The notes below the pieces were generated by a model that was not told where the DNA came from, made no database searches, and saw only the letters and a list, made by a program, of their open reading frames with translations. Positions 52,223 to 62,300 of a stretch of 64,000 bases of DNA are shown piece after piece; position 1 is the first letter of the stretch, and each line of letters begins with the position of its first letter. This DNA comes from Edaphobacter sp. (GTDB taxonomy: Bacteria; Acidobacteriota; Terriglobia; Terriglobales; Acidobacteriaceae). The stretch covers positions 310,001-374,000 of the forward strand of contig NZ_JAPWKF010000008.1 of assembly GCF_028283685.1 (NCBI RefSeq). Direction: 5' to 3'. A program made the position numbers and the translations under genes.

Positions 52223-55200
52223 ATGCGTGGAAAGCACGGTGGTGTGAGAGCTTGGCTTTGCCCTGCACTGCTGCTGCTGGCGCTGCATGCGTCGGCGTTT
52301 GCGGCGGAGCATCATGGACGGGTCCTCTTTCATGGGGCGCCCGTCCCCGGTGCGGTCGTGACGGCGACGCATGGGGCGCAGCAGCTCCAGACGGTAACGG
52401 ACGGGCAGGGGATCTTTCAGTTTCCCAGTCTCGCAGATGGCGAGTGGACGATCCGCGTCGCGATGCAGGGCTTTGCGATGCAGGAGCAGAGCATCAAGCT
52501 GGACAAGAGCACGCTGGCGAGCAGCTTCGAGCTGAAGATGTTGTCGGTGGCGGATGTGCTGGCGCTGGCGACGATGGTGATGCCGCCGCCGGTTCCTCCT
52601 CCACTGGTGGTGAGGCCGAAAGAGAAGAAGGCGGAGACGGTCGATGCTCCCGCACCTGCTCCAACGGCGGCAGGCGGCGATGCGGAGAAGAGCGCGGATG
52701 GTTTGCTGATCAACGGCAGCGAGAATAATGCGTCGACATCGAAGTACTCGATCTCGCAGGCGTTCGGTTCGCGCAGGCCGGGGGCGAAGGGGCTTTATAC
52801 GGGGAGTGTCGGCGTGCAGGTGAGTGCGTCGCCATTCGATGCTCGGCCTTATTCGGTGACGGGCCTGGAGGTGCCGAAGGCGTCGTACAACACGATCAAC
52901 GGTGTGGCGACGCTGGGCGGGCCGCTGAAGATTCCACACCTGTTGCGCGATGGGCCGACGTTTTTTGTGGGTTATCAGTGGATGAGAAGCACCACCGCCA
53001 GCACGCAGTCCGGGCTGGTGCCGACGGAGGCGCAACGCGGCGGCGATCTTTCGAATACGCTGACGGCGCAGGGAACGCCGGTGAGTGTGGTCGATCCGGC
53101 GACGGGGCTGCCCATCACGGGGCCGGTACCGGTGAGCGCGCAGGCGCAGGCGCTGCTGAAGCTATATCCTCTGCCGAATCTTGCGGGGAACACGCGGTAC
53201 AACTACCAGACGCAGACGCTGACCAGCCTGCACGCCGATTCGCTGCAGTCGAAGATGGATAAGAGCATCGGCCGCCGCGACCAGGTGTATGGCGGGTTTG
53301 CCTTTCGCAGCATGCGTTCGAGCAGCGAGAACCTGTTTCACTTCGTGGATGCAACGAACACGCTGGGCATCGACAGCAATGTGCACTGGTCGCATCGTTT
53401 CCCGCATCAGGTGCTGCTGGATACGGCGTATCGTTTTACGCGGCTGCGGACGCAGGTACGGCCGTTCTTTTCCAATCGCGAGAATGTCTCAAGCGATGCG
53501 GGCATCACGGGCAATGAGCAGAGCCCGGAGAACTGGGGCGCGCCGGATCTCTCGTTCTCGAGCGGCATCGCAGGGCTGAGCGAGGCGAAGAGCGCGTTCA
53601 ATCGCAACCGCACGGATGCGTTCTCGATGGAAGCGACGTGGGTGCATCGCCGGCACACGGTGAGCTTTGGCGGCGATCTGCGCTGGCAGCAGTTCAACCA
53701 GTTCGGACAGGCGAATGCGCGCGGCAACTTTACCTTTACCGGAGCGGCGACGCAGGGCAGCGGCAGTACGGGATCGGACCTGGCGGACTTTCTGATTGGC
53801 GTTCCGGACGCGAGTCAGATTGCTTACGGCAACGCGGATAAATATTTCCGGCAGAGAGTCTACGACCTGTTCGTCAACGACGACTGGAGGGTACGGCCGG
53901 AGCTGACGCTGAGCCTGGGGCTGCGCTGGGACTACGGCTCTCCGATGACGGAGCTGAAGGGCAGGCTGGTGAACCTGGACATCGCGAGCGGCTTTGCGGC
54001 GGTGGCGCCGGTGCTGGGAAGCGATCCTACGGGCTCGCTGACGGGCTCGCAGTATCCGTCGTCTCTGGTGCGGCCGGACAAACGCAACTTTGAGCCGCGC
54101 ATCGGGCTGGCGTGGCGGCCGCTGCCGACGACGCCGCTGGTGGTGCGCGCGGGCTATGGGATCTACGTGGACACGTCGGTGTATCTGTCGAGCGTGCAGA
54201 CGATGGCGCAACAGTCGCCGCTCTCGACCAGCCTGAATGTATCGAACGGGCCGGACTGCGCGCTGACGCTGGCCGATGGATTTCACAGTTGCTCGGGGAC
54301 GACCGAGAATACGTTTGCGATGGACCCGAATTTTCGCGTGGGTTATGCGCAGGTGTGGAGGCTCTCGGCACAGCAGGATTTGCCGGGATCGATTGTGGTG
54401 ACGGCGTCTTACCTTGGCACGAAGGGTACCCGCGGGCCGCAGGAGTTTCTGCCGAATACGTATGCGCCGGGCGCAACGGAATATTGTGCGACGTGTCCGC
54501 GCGGGTTTACGTATCGCACGTCGAATGGAAACTCGATTCGCCATGCGTTCGATCTGCAACTGCGGCGCAGGCTGCGCGGCGGACTGACGGCGACGTTGAA
54601 CTATGAGTATGCCAAGTCGATCGATAACGATTCGGCGCTGGGCGGTGCGGGATATGCGACGGCGTCCACGTCTTCTTCGTCGTCATCGGGGTCGGGATCA
54701 TCGAGTTCATCCGGTGCTTTGACCACGGCATCGAGCGCCGCTGCGGCCGATATGGTCGCGCAGAACTGGCTCGACCTGCGGGCGGAGCGTAGTCGTTCGA
54801 GCTTCGATCAGCGACACCTGGTGAAGTTCACTTTTCAGTACACGACGGGCATGGGGCTGCATGGCGGCAACTTCTTCAACGGTAAGAGCGGCGCGCTGTT
54901 GAAGCAGTGGACGATCTCGTCGGTGCTGACGGCAGGAACGGGATTGCCGCAGACGCCGATCTACCTGGAGACGGTGCCGGGCACGGGTGTGACGGGCACG
55001 ATTCGCCCGAACCTTACGGGCGCGGATGTCTATGCGGGCGGCGCGGGATATCACCTGAACTCGGCTGCGTTCGCCGCGCCTGGTGCGGGGCAGTGGGGCA
55101 ATGCGGGGCGCTACTCGATTGAAGGGCCGGGGTCGATCACGCTGGACTCTTCGGTGGCGAGAAACTTCCGGCTGCGCGATCCGTTCACTCTCAATGTGCG

Positions 55201-55336
55201 AATGGATGCGACGAATGTTCTGAACCACGTGGTCTACACGGGGTGGAACGCGATCACCAACAGCACGACCTTCGGTCTGCCGACCAACACGCAGGGGATG
55301 CGCAGCCTGCAGATCAGCGGGAGGCTGCGATTCTGA
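52223..55336 (+). CDS. Oar-like TonB-dependent outer-membrane protein, plug-poor
   Basis: A 1037-residue outer-membrane beta-barrel with a signal peptide (ends ...ASAFA) and a CarboxypepD_reg domain at about 30-105. A Pro/Ala/Lys-rich linker follows, then a segment LINGSENNASTSKYSISQAF with SPFDARPYSVTGLEVPKASYN and GGPLKIPHL, the acidobacterial Oar pattern. A normal plug is not clear. The barrel contains a long Ser/Gly run near residue 815 (STSSSSSSGSGSSSSSG). It ends LQISGRLRF. It begins 4 nt after the M56 stop and overlaps the VWFA gene by one base, so all belong to one operon. Confidence 0.88.
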   Translation: MRGKHGGVRAWLCPALLLLALHASAFAAEHHGRVLFHGAPVPGAVVTATHGAQQLQTVTDGQGIFQFPSLADGEWTIRVAMQGFAMQEQSIKLDKSTLASSFELKMLSVADVLALATMVMPPPVPPPLVVRPKEKKAETVDAPAPAPTAAGGDAEKSADGLLINGSENNASTSKYSISQAFGSRRPGAKGLYTGSVGVQVSASPFDARPYSVTGLEVPKASYNTINGVATLGGPLKIPHLLRDGPTFFVGYQWMRSTTASTQSGLVPTEAQRGGDLSNTLTAQGTPVSVVDPATGLPITGPVPVSAQAQALLKLYPLPNLAGNTRYNYQTQTLTSLHADSLQSKMDKSIGRRDQVYGGFAFRSMRSSSENLFHFVDATNTLGIDSNVHWSHRFPHQVLLDTAYRFTRLRTQVRPFFSNRENVSSDAGITGNEQSPENWGAPDLSFSSGIAGLSEAKSAFNRNRTDAFSMEATWVHRRHTVSFGGDLRWQQFNQFGQANARGNFTFTGAATQGSGSTGSDLADFLIGVPDASQIAYGNADKYFRQRVYDLFVNDDWRVRPELTLSLGLRWDYGSPMTELKGRLVNLDIASGFAAVAPVLGSDPTGSLTGSQYPSSLVRPDKRNFEPRIGLAWRPLPTTPLVVRAGYGIYVDTSVYLSSVQTMAQQSPLSTSLNVSNGPDCALTLADGFHSCSGTTENTFAMDPNFRVGYAQVWRLSAQQDLPGSIVVTASYLGTKGTRGPQEFLPNTYAPGATEYCATCPRGFTYRTSNGNSIRHAFDLQLRRRLRGGLTATLNYEYAKSIDNDSALGGAGYATASTSSSSSSGSGSSSSSGALTTASSAAAADMVAQNWLDLRAERSRSSFDQRHLVKFTFQYTTGMGLHGGNFFNGKSGALLKQWTISSVLTAGTGLPQTPIYLETVPGTGVTGTIRPNLTGADVYAGGAGYHLNSAAFAAPGAGQWGNAGRYSIEGPGSITLDSSVARNFRLRDPFTLNVRMDATNVLNHVVYTGWNAITNSTTFGLPTNTQGMRSLQISGRLRF

Positions 55337-57510
55337 TGACGATGCGGCTCTCTTTTGGATGTGCGATGTTGGCGGCGATTGTGTGCGCTCCACTTGTGGA
55401 CGCGCAACAGATTGGGACGAACGAGACCCAGGGCAAGGACACGACGTATACGCTCAGCGTGAAGTCGCAGCTGGTGACGGAGAGCGTGGTCGTCAAGGAC
55501 AAGCAGGGCAAGTTCGTCCCGGGGCTGACGGCGAAGGACTTTGCGGTGACGGAGGATGGAGCGGCACAGACGATTCGCGTCTTCGAACGCGAGTCGCTGC
55601 CGGTGGATGCGACGCCGCTGCCGGTGACTTCGGAGGACGAGGAGAGCATTCACATCTACAAGACGCTGGGGCGTACGAAGTACGCAACGGAGGATAAGGC
55701 GAGGAGCTATAAAGATCGCCGCCTGCTGGCGTTTTACTTCGACATGACGGCGATGCCTCCGGAAGACCAGCTGCATGCGTTGCAGGCCGCCGAGAAGTTT
55801 GTGCGCACGCAGATGACGGAGGTGGATCTGGTGTCGGTGCTGCGCTACCAGGGCGGCTCGGTGGATGTGTTGCTGGACTTTACGGCGGATCGCAACAAGA
55901 TTCTCAGCATTCTTGAGACGATGGTGGTGGGCGAGGGGCAGGGCTCGGCGGAAGGTGTGGACGACAGCAGCAGCGCGGATGCTGGCGCGGCCTTCGGTCA
56001 GGATACGAGCGAGTTCAACATCTTCAATACCGATCGGCAGCTGTCGGCGCTGCAGACGACGGCGCACATGCTGGAGCAGATCAACGAGAAGAAGAGCCTG
56101 CTGTATTTCTCCAGCGGCCTGCGACTGAATGGCAACGATAACCAGGCTCAGCTGCATGCGACGGTGGATGCGGCGATCAAGGCGGGGCTGTCGTTCTGGC
56201 CGATCGACGCGCGGGGGCTGGTGGCGCAGGCTCCGCTGGGCGATGCAACGCAGGGATCGTCGGGCAATTCGAGCATGTACAACGGAGGCGCGGCGCAGGC
56301 GGCGAACGATCGCCTGCAGCAGTCGCAGGACACGCTGTACTCGCTGGCGGGAGATACGGGCGGCAAGGCGTTCTTCGACAACAACGATCTTGCGCTGGGG
56401 ATTGTGCGGGCGCAGCGAGCGATCTCGGACTACTACCTGATCGGCTACTACACGACGAACACGGCGCAGAACGGGCGGTTTCGCAAGATCAAGATTACGG
56501 TGCCGGGGAACCTGAATGCGAGCCTGGACTACAGGCAGGGGTACTACGCGAACAAGGAGTTCGGCAAGTTCAACGGCGCGGAGAAGGAGCGGCAGCTGGA
56601 AGACGCACTGCTGCTGGGCGATCCGATTACGGACCTGACGATTGCCATGGAGGTGAATTACTTCCAGCTGAATCGGGCGGAGTACTTTGTGCCGGTGACG
56701 GTGAAGATTCCGGGGCGCGAGCTGGCGCTGGCCAAGAAGTTCGGCAATGAACATACGGTGATCGACTTTGTGTGCGAGATCAAGGACGAGATGGGGTTGA
56801 CGGTCTCGAATCTGCGCGACAACGTGGACGTGAAGCTGAGCGATGCGTCGGCGACAGAACTGGCGAAGCGGCCCATCGAGTACAGCACGGGCTTCACGCT
56901 GCTGCCGGGGCACTACACGATCAAGTTTCTGGCACGCGACGATGAGACGGGACGCATGGGGACGTACCAGGGGGTCTTCGTGATTCCCAACCTGAGCAAG
57001 GCGACGAAGCAGCTGCCGATCAGCTCGGTGGTGCTGAGCACGCAGCGCGTGGATACGAAGCAGGCGCTCTACAACACGATGAAGGGCAAGGAGCAGGCGA
57101 AGAATGACGCGGCCAATCCGCTGGTGAATGGCGACGGAAAGCTGATTCCGAGCGTGACGCGGGTGTTCCGCAGCGACCGGGAGATCGAGGTCTTTCTGCA
57201 GGCTTACTGGGGAGGTGCGACGGCTACTGCCGCAGGAGCGCAGGGGAGCAGTGCTCCTGCCCAGCCTGCGGCGGAGGCAACAAAGGTCGTGGCGTTCGTG
57301 AGCCTGTATCGCAATGGCAGCAAGGTGGTGGATGGGCAGGCGGTGCAGGCGATGGCGCTGCCGGAGAATCGCCTGGGCGCGGTGCCGATCGACCTGAAGC
57401 TTCCGCTGAGGGGCGTGGAGGCAGGCGAGTACCAGTGCCAGGTGACGGTGCTCGATCCATCGAAGGACCGGGCGGCGTTCTGGCAGGGGCCGCTGGCGAT
57501 TGTGCCCTGA
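55336..57510 (+). CDS. VWFA-related protein, TIGR03436 type
   Basis: A 724-residue exported protein (signal peptide ends ...APLVDA). The N-terminal region VVVKDKQGKFVPGLTAKDFAV leads into a von Willebrand A-like domain: LAFYFDMTAMPPEDQ, then LDFTADRNKIL, LLYFSSGLRLNG and LSFWPIDARGLVA. The metal-adhesion Ser/Thr residues of a normal MIDAS are only partly present. This is the acidobacteria-expanded TIGR03436 family of unknown role. The C-terminal third has beta-rich repeats and a Pro/Ala linker. The ATG overlaps the receptor stop (TGATG). It probably works outside the cell with the receptor as a binding partner. Confidence 0.9.
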   Translation: MTMRLSFGCAMLAAIVCAPLVDAQQIGTNETQGKDTTYTLSVKSQLVTESVVVKDKQGKFVPGLTAKDFAVTEDGAAQTIRVFERESLPVDATPLPVTSEDEESIHIYKTLGRTKYATEDKARSYKDRRLLAFYFDMTAMPPEDQLHALQAAEKFVRTQMTEVDLVSVLRYQGGSVDVLLDFTADRNKILSILETMVVGEGQGSAEGVDDSSSADAGAAFGQDTSEFNIFNTDRQLSALQTTAHMLEQINEKKSLLYFSSGLRLNGNDNQAQLHATVDAAIKAGLSFWPIDARGLVAQAPLGDATQGSSGNSSMYNGGAAQAANDRLQQSQDTLYSLAGDTGGKAFFDNNDLALGIVRAQRAISDYYLIGYYTTNTAQNGRFRKIKITVPGNLNASLDYRQGYYANKEFGKFNGAEKERQLEDALLLGDPITDLTIAMEVNYFQLNRAEYFVPVTVKIPGRELALAKKFGNEHTVIDFVCEIKDEMGLTVSNLRDNVDVKLSDASATELAKRPIEYSTGFTLLPGHYTIKFLARDDETGRMGTYQGVFVIPNLSKATKQLPISSVVLSTQRVDTKQALYNTMKGKEQAKNDAANPLVNGDGKLIPSVTRVFRSDREIEVFLQAYWGGATATAAGAQGSSAPAQPAAEATKVVAFVSLYRNGSKVVDGQAVQAMALPENRLGAVPIDLKLPLRGVEAGEYQCQVTVLDPSKDRAAFWQGPLAIVP

Positions 57511-57677
57511 AGGCCGTGTCATTACTGCCCACTACGATCTGTTGGGCGTGTACGATGGAGCGCCTGGCTGATCTCCGGTTTCGCGGAACGATCCCCGGAA
57601 GGCATGTGCGGTTCTATGGGACGCTAAGCTGTGGAGTGGCATGGGCAGAGGTTTGCGAATAGCATCGATGTCACACG

Positions 57678-58904
57678 ATGAGTAAAGAGCGAGTACTAAT
57701 AGGGCGTCCTGAGTTGATGCGGCAGACCAATGCGCGCACGATTCTCACGCTGCTGAAGAAACGCAGCCCATGCTCCCGCGCGGAACTTGCTCGAGAGACG
57801 GGGATGAGCGCGCCGACGGTGGGAAATGTGATCGCCGAGCTGACCGACTTTGGCCTGGTGGAGTGGCTTGGAGAGGGTGTTTCAGGTGGTGGCGGCGGCC
57901 GGCGACCGGAGAACCTTCGCTTCAAGGCGGAGTATGGCTATCTGGCGGGGGTGCATATCTCCGCCGGGTCGGTGCAGTTCATTTTGACGGATCTGAATGG
58001 GGACGTCGTCGAAGACCGGCGCGAGCCGCTGCGCAGCAACGGCAGCAGCCCGGAGGATGTCGTCACACTGCTGCACGAGCAGCTGAAGGCGATTATGAAG
58101 CAGCACTCCCTGCCGTGGAAGAAGCTGCTTGCGCTGACGGTCGGTATGGGTGGAATTACGAACGTCGACGAGGGGGTTGTGCTCTCGGTCAACAACCTGA
58201 GCTCGTGGAGGAACGTTCCTCTCAAAGAGATGCTGCAGCGGCATTTTTCGTGTGCGCTGCATGTGGAAAACAGTACGAACCTTGCGGCAGAGGGCGAACG
58301 CTTTCGCGGCGCGGCGCAGGAGGAAGATAGCTTTATCTTTGTCGGCGTCGGATCGGGTGTGGGAGCGGGGATCATCCTGAACGGGCAGCTGATCCACGGC
58401 AGAAGCTGGTCGGCGGGGGAGATCGGCTATCTGCGTATCCCGAATGTCTCGGGCGCCAATCCTGCGCTGTACGAGTATGGCCGGCTGGAGCAGATTCTTG
58501 GCGCGCAGGGAATCCTGAAGAGCTGGAATGCTGTCCAGGAGAAGGCGGGAGCGACGAGGAAGGTGCGCAAGGCAAGCGACGTGCTTGATCTTGCGGCGGA
58601 AGGGAACCAGGAGGCGCGGAAGATTGCCCGGCACAGGGCGCGCCTGCTGAAGGACGTGGTGATCAATCTTTCGCTGACGCTGAACCCGGCTCTCTTCGTC
58701 TTCGGCGGAGAGTTTGGGGGCCATCCGATGCTGCTGGAGCCGACGATCGAGATGCTGCGGGAGAGCGAGGTTGCGGCGGCACGGATTGTTCCCAGCGGCC
58801 TCGGCAGCTCGTCGGTTGCATGGGGCGCTGTCGCGACAGCCATGCAGGAGGCGGAGAAGACGATGTATCGCTTGCCGGTAAATTGGCCGAAACAGGCAGG
58901 CTAG
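57678..58904 (+). CDS. ROK-family transcriptional regulator
   Basis: A 408-residue regulator. The N-terminal winged helix is TILTLLKKRSPCSRAELARETGMSAPTVGNVIAEL, followed by a sugar-binding ROK domain with ALTVGMGGITNVDEGVVL, HVENSTNLAAEGE, FVGVGSGVGAGIILNGQLIHG and SAGEIGYLRIPN. The zinc motif Cys-x-Cys-Gly-x2-Gly-Cys of NagC/Mlc is absent (NVSGANPALYEYGRLEQ in its place). The phosphate-loop Asp-x-Gly-x-Thr is also changed (HISAGSVQF), so it is not a sugar kinase. It probably senses a sugar or glycan. It sits next to the operator-rich region of the receptor gene at 59312. Confidence 0.92.
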   Translation: MSKERVLIGRPELMRQTNARTILTLLKKRSPCSRAELARETGMSAPTVGNVIAELTDFGLVEWLGEGVSGGGGGRRPENLRFKAEYGYLAGVHISAGSVQFILTDLNGDVVEDRREPLRSNGSSPEDVVTLLHEQLKAIMKQHSLPWKKLLALTVGMGGITNVDEGVVLSVNNLSSWRNVPLKEMLQRHFSCALHVENSTNLAAEGERFRGAAQEEDSFIFVGVGSGVGAGIILNGQLIHGRSWSAGEIGYLRIPNVSGANPALYEYGRLEQILGAQGILKSWNAVQEKAGATRKVRKASDVLDLAAEGNQEARKIARHRARLLKDVVINLSLTLNPALFVFGGEFGGHPMLLEPTIEMLRESEVAAARIVPSGLGSSSVAWGAVATAMQEAEKTMYRLPVNWPKQAG

Positions 58905-59311
58905 ACCGTGTTCCCGGTGGATTGTCCTTTCGTCGGTAAAAGTAGCCTGCGGCCTGTGAAAGTGTCCTGGCGGCGCATTTTTCGCTGCTGGAAGGCCGTA
59001 TGAAATGACTGTCAAAATGTCGTTGACAACATGAGTTGGTAACGATAGATTCCTAAGTAATTTCATACCAGTACGTGATTTCTATTCATTTCCCGTCGTG
59101 CCACGCAGCATGACGGTTTTCCGAGTTCAGGTGCTTTAGGTCTGGCGCGCTCTGCGCGTCCTCTTCCAGGAGATATAGATCTGGAGGACTCGCGGACCTG
59201 CGTCTCCAGGCAGATTTGGATGACGAGGTCAGGTTCGCGTGCTAACGCGCAGGACAACGGAATAGCACGAAATATCGAAGCAGATACCAGAGAACGGGGT
59301 AGGGCTTATTT
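58905..59311 (+). promoter_or_regulatory. Promoter, operators and leader of the third Oar-like gene
   Basis: 407 bp without a gene. A sigma70-type promoter reads ttgaca (59023-59028), 17-nt spacer, tagatt (59046-59051), giving a start near 59058 and a leader of about 250 nt. An inverted repeat tgtcaa-N7-ttgaca (59010-59028) overlaps the -35 box, and tatgaaat (58999-59006) recurs inverted as atttcata about 50 bp later. The leader has small hairpins (ctggag 59181-59186 with ctccag 59204-59209). These fit control by the adjacent ROK regulator, but binding is inferred. Confidence 0.7.
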
Positions 59312-62300
59312 ATGCGAATCACTTTGTGGAAGCTATGTGTCGCAGGTCTAATTTTGTTCTGCGGATTCAACGCCGCCAGGGCACAGGAGTTGGCCGCCAG
59401 TCTGGCGGGAACTGTTACGGATGCCTCGGGTGCCGCTTTGCCGAACGCAACCATCCAAATCATCAACGTCGCCACCAGGAGTGCGTCGCGTACCGCGACG
59501 ACAGATGCGAGCGGAAGCTACACGGTGACGAACCTGCAGCCCGCGACGTACAACGTCACCATTGCGGCAGCAGGTTTCAAGAGCTTCAGCGTGCAGAACG
59601 TCGTTCTGTTCGTTGCGCAAAAGCGTACGGTCAACGCCGCGCTGCAGACCGGTTCCGTCGACCAGGCGGTAACGGTGCAGGCGGACGGTATGGCGGTTGA
59701 GACGCTGAGCAGCGAGCAGGCGGGAACGATCAGCGGAACGCAGGTGCGCGAGCTGGAGCTCAGCAATCGTAACTTCGAACAGCTGGTAACGCTGCAGCCG
59801 GGCGTGGTGAGCGGGCTGGGCGATGAGACGGGCTTCGGTCTGAACAACACGACGACACTCTCGGTGAATGGCGCTCGCGCGAGCTCCAACAACTGGATGG
59901 TCGACGGTGCGGACATCAACGACAGCGGATCGAACACGACGCTGCTCAACGTGCCCAGCATCGATGCGATCCAGGAGTTTACGCTGGAGCGCGGATCGTA
60001 CGATGCCGGTTACGGACGCAGCGGCGGCGCGCAGGTACTGGTCGCGACCAAGCGCGGAACCAACGAGTTCCACGGCGATGCGTACGAGTTTGTTCGCAAC
60101 GACATTTTGAACGCCAACACCTACTTCGGCAATCAGACGGACACGCCGCGAGGCATCGAGCGGTATAACAACTTCGGCTTCACGCTGGGCGGACCGCTCT
60201 ACATCCCTCACCTGCTTGATCGGGCCAAGAGCAAGACCTACTTCTTCTGGTCGGAGGAGTGGCGCAAGGTAAGCTCGCCGACGACGAACAGCGTTACGGC
60301 GGCCACGCAGGCTCAGCTGAACGGTATTGTCTCGGGCCAGGTGACGGGCGCTCCGGCCGGATGCGTGACGTACGATTCAACTCTGAACCAGAGCACCATC
60401 AACCCTTCGTGCTACAGCGCGAATGCGAAGGTGTATCTCACCAATGTCTTCAATAAATTCCCGGCGAACAACTCGGGCAACTATGTTTCGACCTTCTCTT
60501 CGCTGAACAACTTCCGCCAGGACATCGTCCGTATCGATCACGATTTCGGCGAGAAGCTTCACGTCTTCGCTCGCGGCATGGAGGACGATACCCCGGAGAA
60601 CTTCCCGACCGGTCTCTGGACGGGGGCGAACTATCCTGGCCTGGTCAACACGTCGGTGAACGCTCCGGGCTACAACGTCGTTGCCAATGCGACGTATACC
60701 ATTACGCCTTCGATGGTGAACGAGCTTGAGCTGGTGTATGCGCAGGGTTCCATTCGCGCAACGCTGAACGGCGCCGCGAACGATCCTTCGGTTCTCGGCA
60801 GCCTGACGCAGAACACGGCGTATGCCGATCCGTACGGACGTATTCCGACGATCACCTTCACCGGCGGAACGATCACCGGCCTGTCGCAGGGTTCTGCTCC
60901 TTACAACGAGCGCAACCTGGACCGGACGCTGTTCGACAACTTCTCGCTGACGAAGGGCAGGCATTCGATCCGCACCGGATTCACGGTGTCGCAGATGCTG
61001 AAGACGGAGAACGCCTCGGGCGGAAATCCCAGCTTCAACTTCAATACCTGGAGCGACTTTCTGCTGGGCAACGCCAACCTGTACCAGCAGGCCAACCGCG
61101 ATGTGGTTCCCGATCTGCGCTACTACAACCTGGAAGCGTATGCGCAGGATGACATCAAGATCAACCGTCGTTTGACGATCAATCTTGGCCTGCGCTGGAG
61201 CTACTTCCCCTCACCGACGGACGCGAAGGATACGCTCAATAACTTTGTTCCGAGCCTGTATAACGCATCGCTCGCTCCGGCGATCGACAGCGATGGCAAC
61301 TTTGCGGCGAACCAGACGATAGTTCCTTCGACCTACACCAATGGCCTGATCTTCCCGGCTGGCTCGGCGTGCACCGCGGCGCAGGCGGTCTCGTCGGGTG
61401 TGACCTGCTCGCCTTATGGAAGCCGCGTCAATCCGAACTCGAACAAGAACTTCGCACCTCGCGTCGGCTTCGCGTTCGATCCGTATGGCAACGGAAAGAC
61501 CTCGATCCGCGGCGGCTTCGGCATCTTCTTCGATCGCACGCTGAACGGCATATGGGAGCAGAATGCTTTTGGAAATCCTCCGCTGGTGCAGACGACGACG
61601 ATGAACGATACCAGCTTCGATCATCCGCTGCAGGGAACGTCGGTCCAGTCCCTTGCGCCTAACCACCTGACGCTTACGGGAAACCCGATGTTCAAGGTTC
61701 CGTCGTATGCCTCGTATAACCTGTCGCTGCAGCAGGAGATTTTGCCGAGCACGATTCTTGAGATCGCGTATGTGGGTTCCATGGGCCGTCACTCGCTGGG
61801 CGAACTGGACATGAACCAACCGACGCTGGCGGCTCGTGCTGCTAACCCGACGGCGAATGTGAACGCGGTACGTCCGTATCTTGGCTACTCGTACTTCCAG
61901 GCACGCGTGCCGATGTTCACGAGCAACTACAACTCGCTGCAGATCTCGGTGAACCATCGCATCACGCATGGCCTGACTGCAGGGCTCGCGTACACGTGGT
62001 CGAAGAACCTGACGGACCAGTCGACCGACCGTGGAGCCGCGAATACGAACACCTATAACCCCAAGATGGACTATGGTCCTTCGAGCATGAACACACCGCA
62101 CATCTTCATCGCGAACTATGTCTACCAGTTGCCGTTCTATAGCGAGCAGCATGGTTTCAAGGGACGCGTGCTGGGCGGCTGGGAGATTTCGGGCATCACG
62201 ACCTTCGAGTCGGGTCAGTCGGCTTCGGTGACACAGGCGGTCGATCCGTTCGCCTGCGTTACACCGGACAACAGCACGACGGGCTGCGTTGCAGGGACGT

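Noticed and set aside
55234..57522. A 762-codon minus-strand frame across the VWFA gene
   Set aside because: Arg/His-rich with no family pattern. It is an antisense frame kept open by high G+C codon use.
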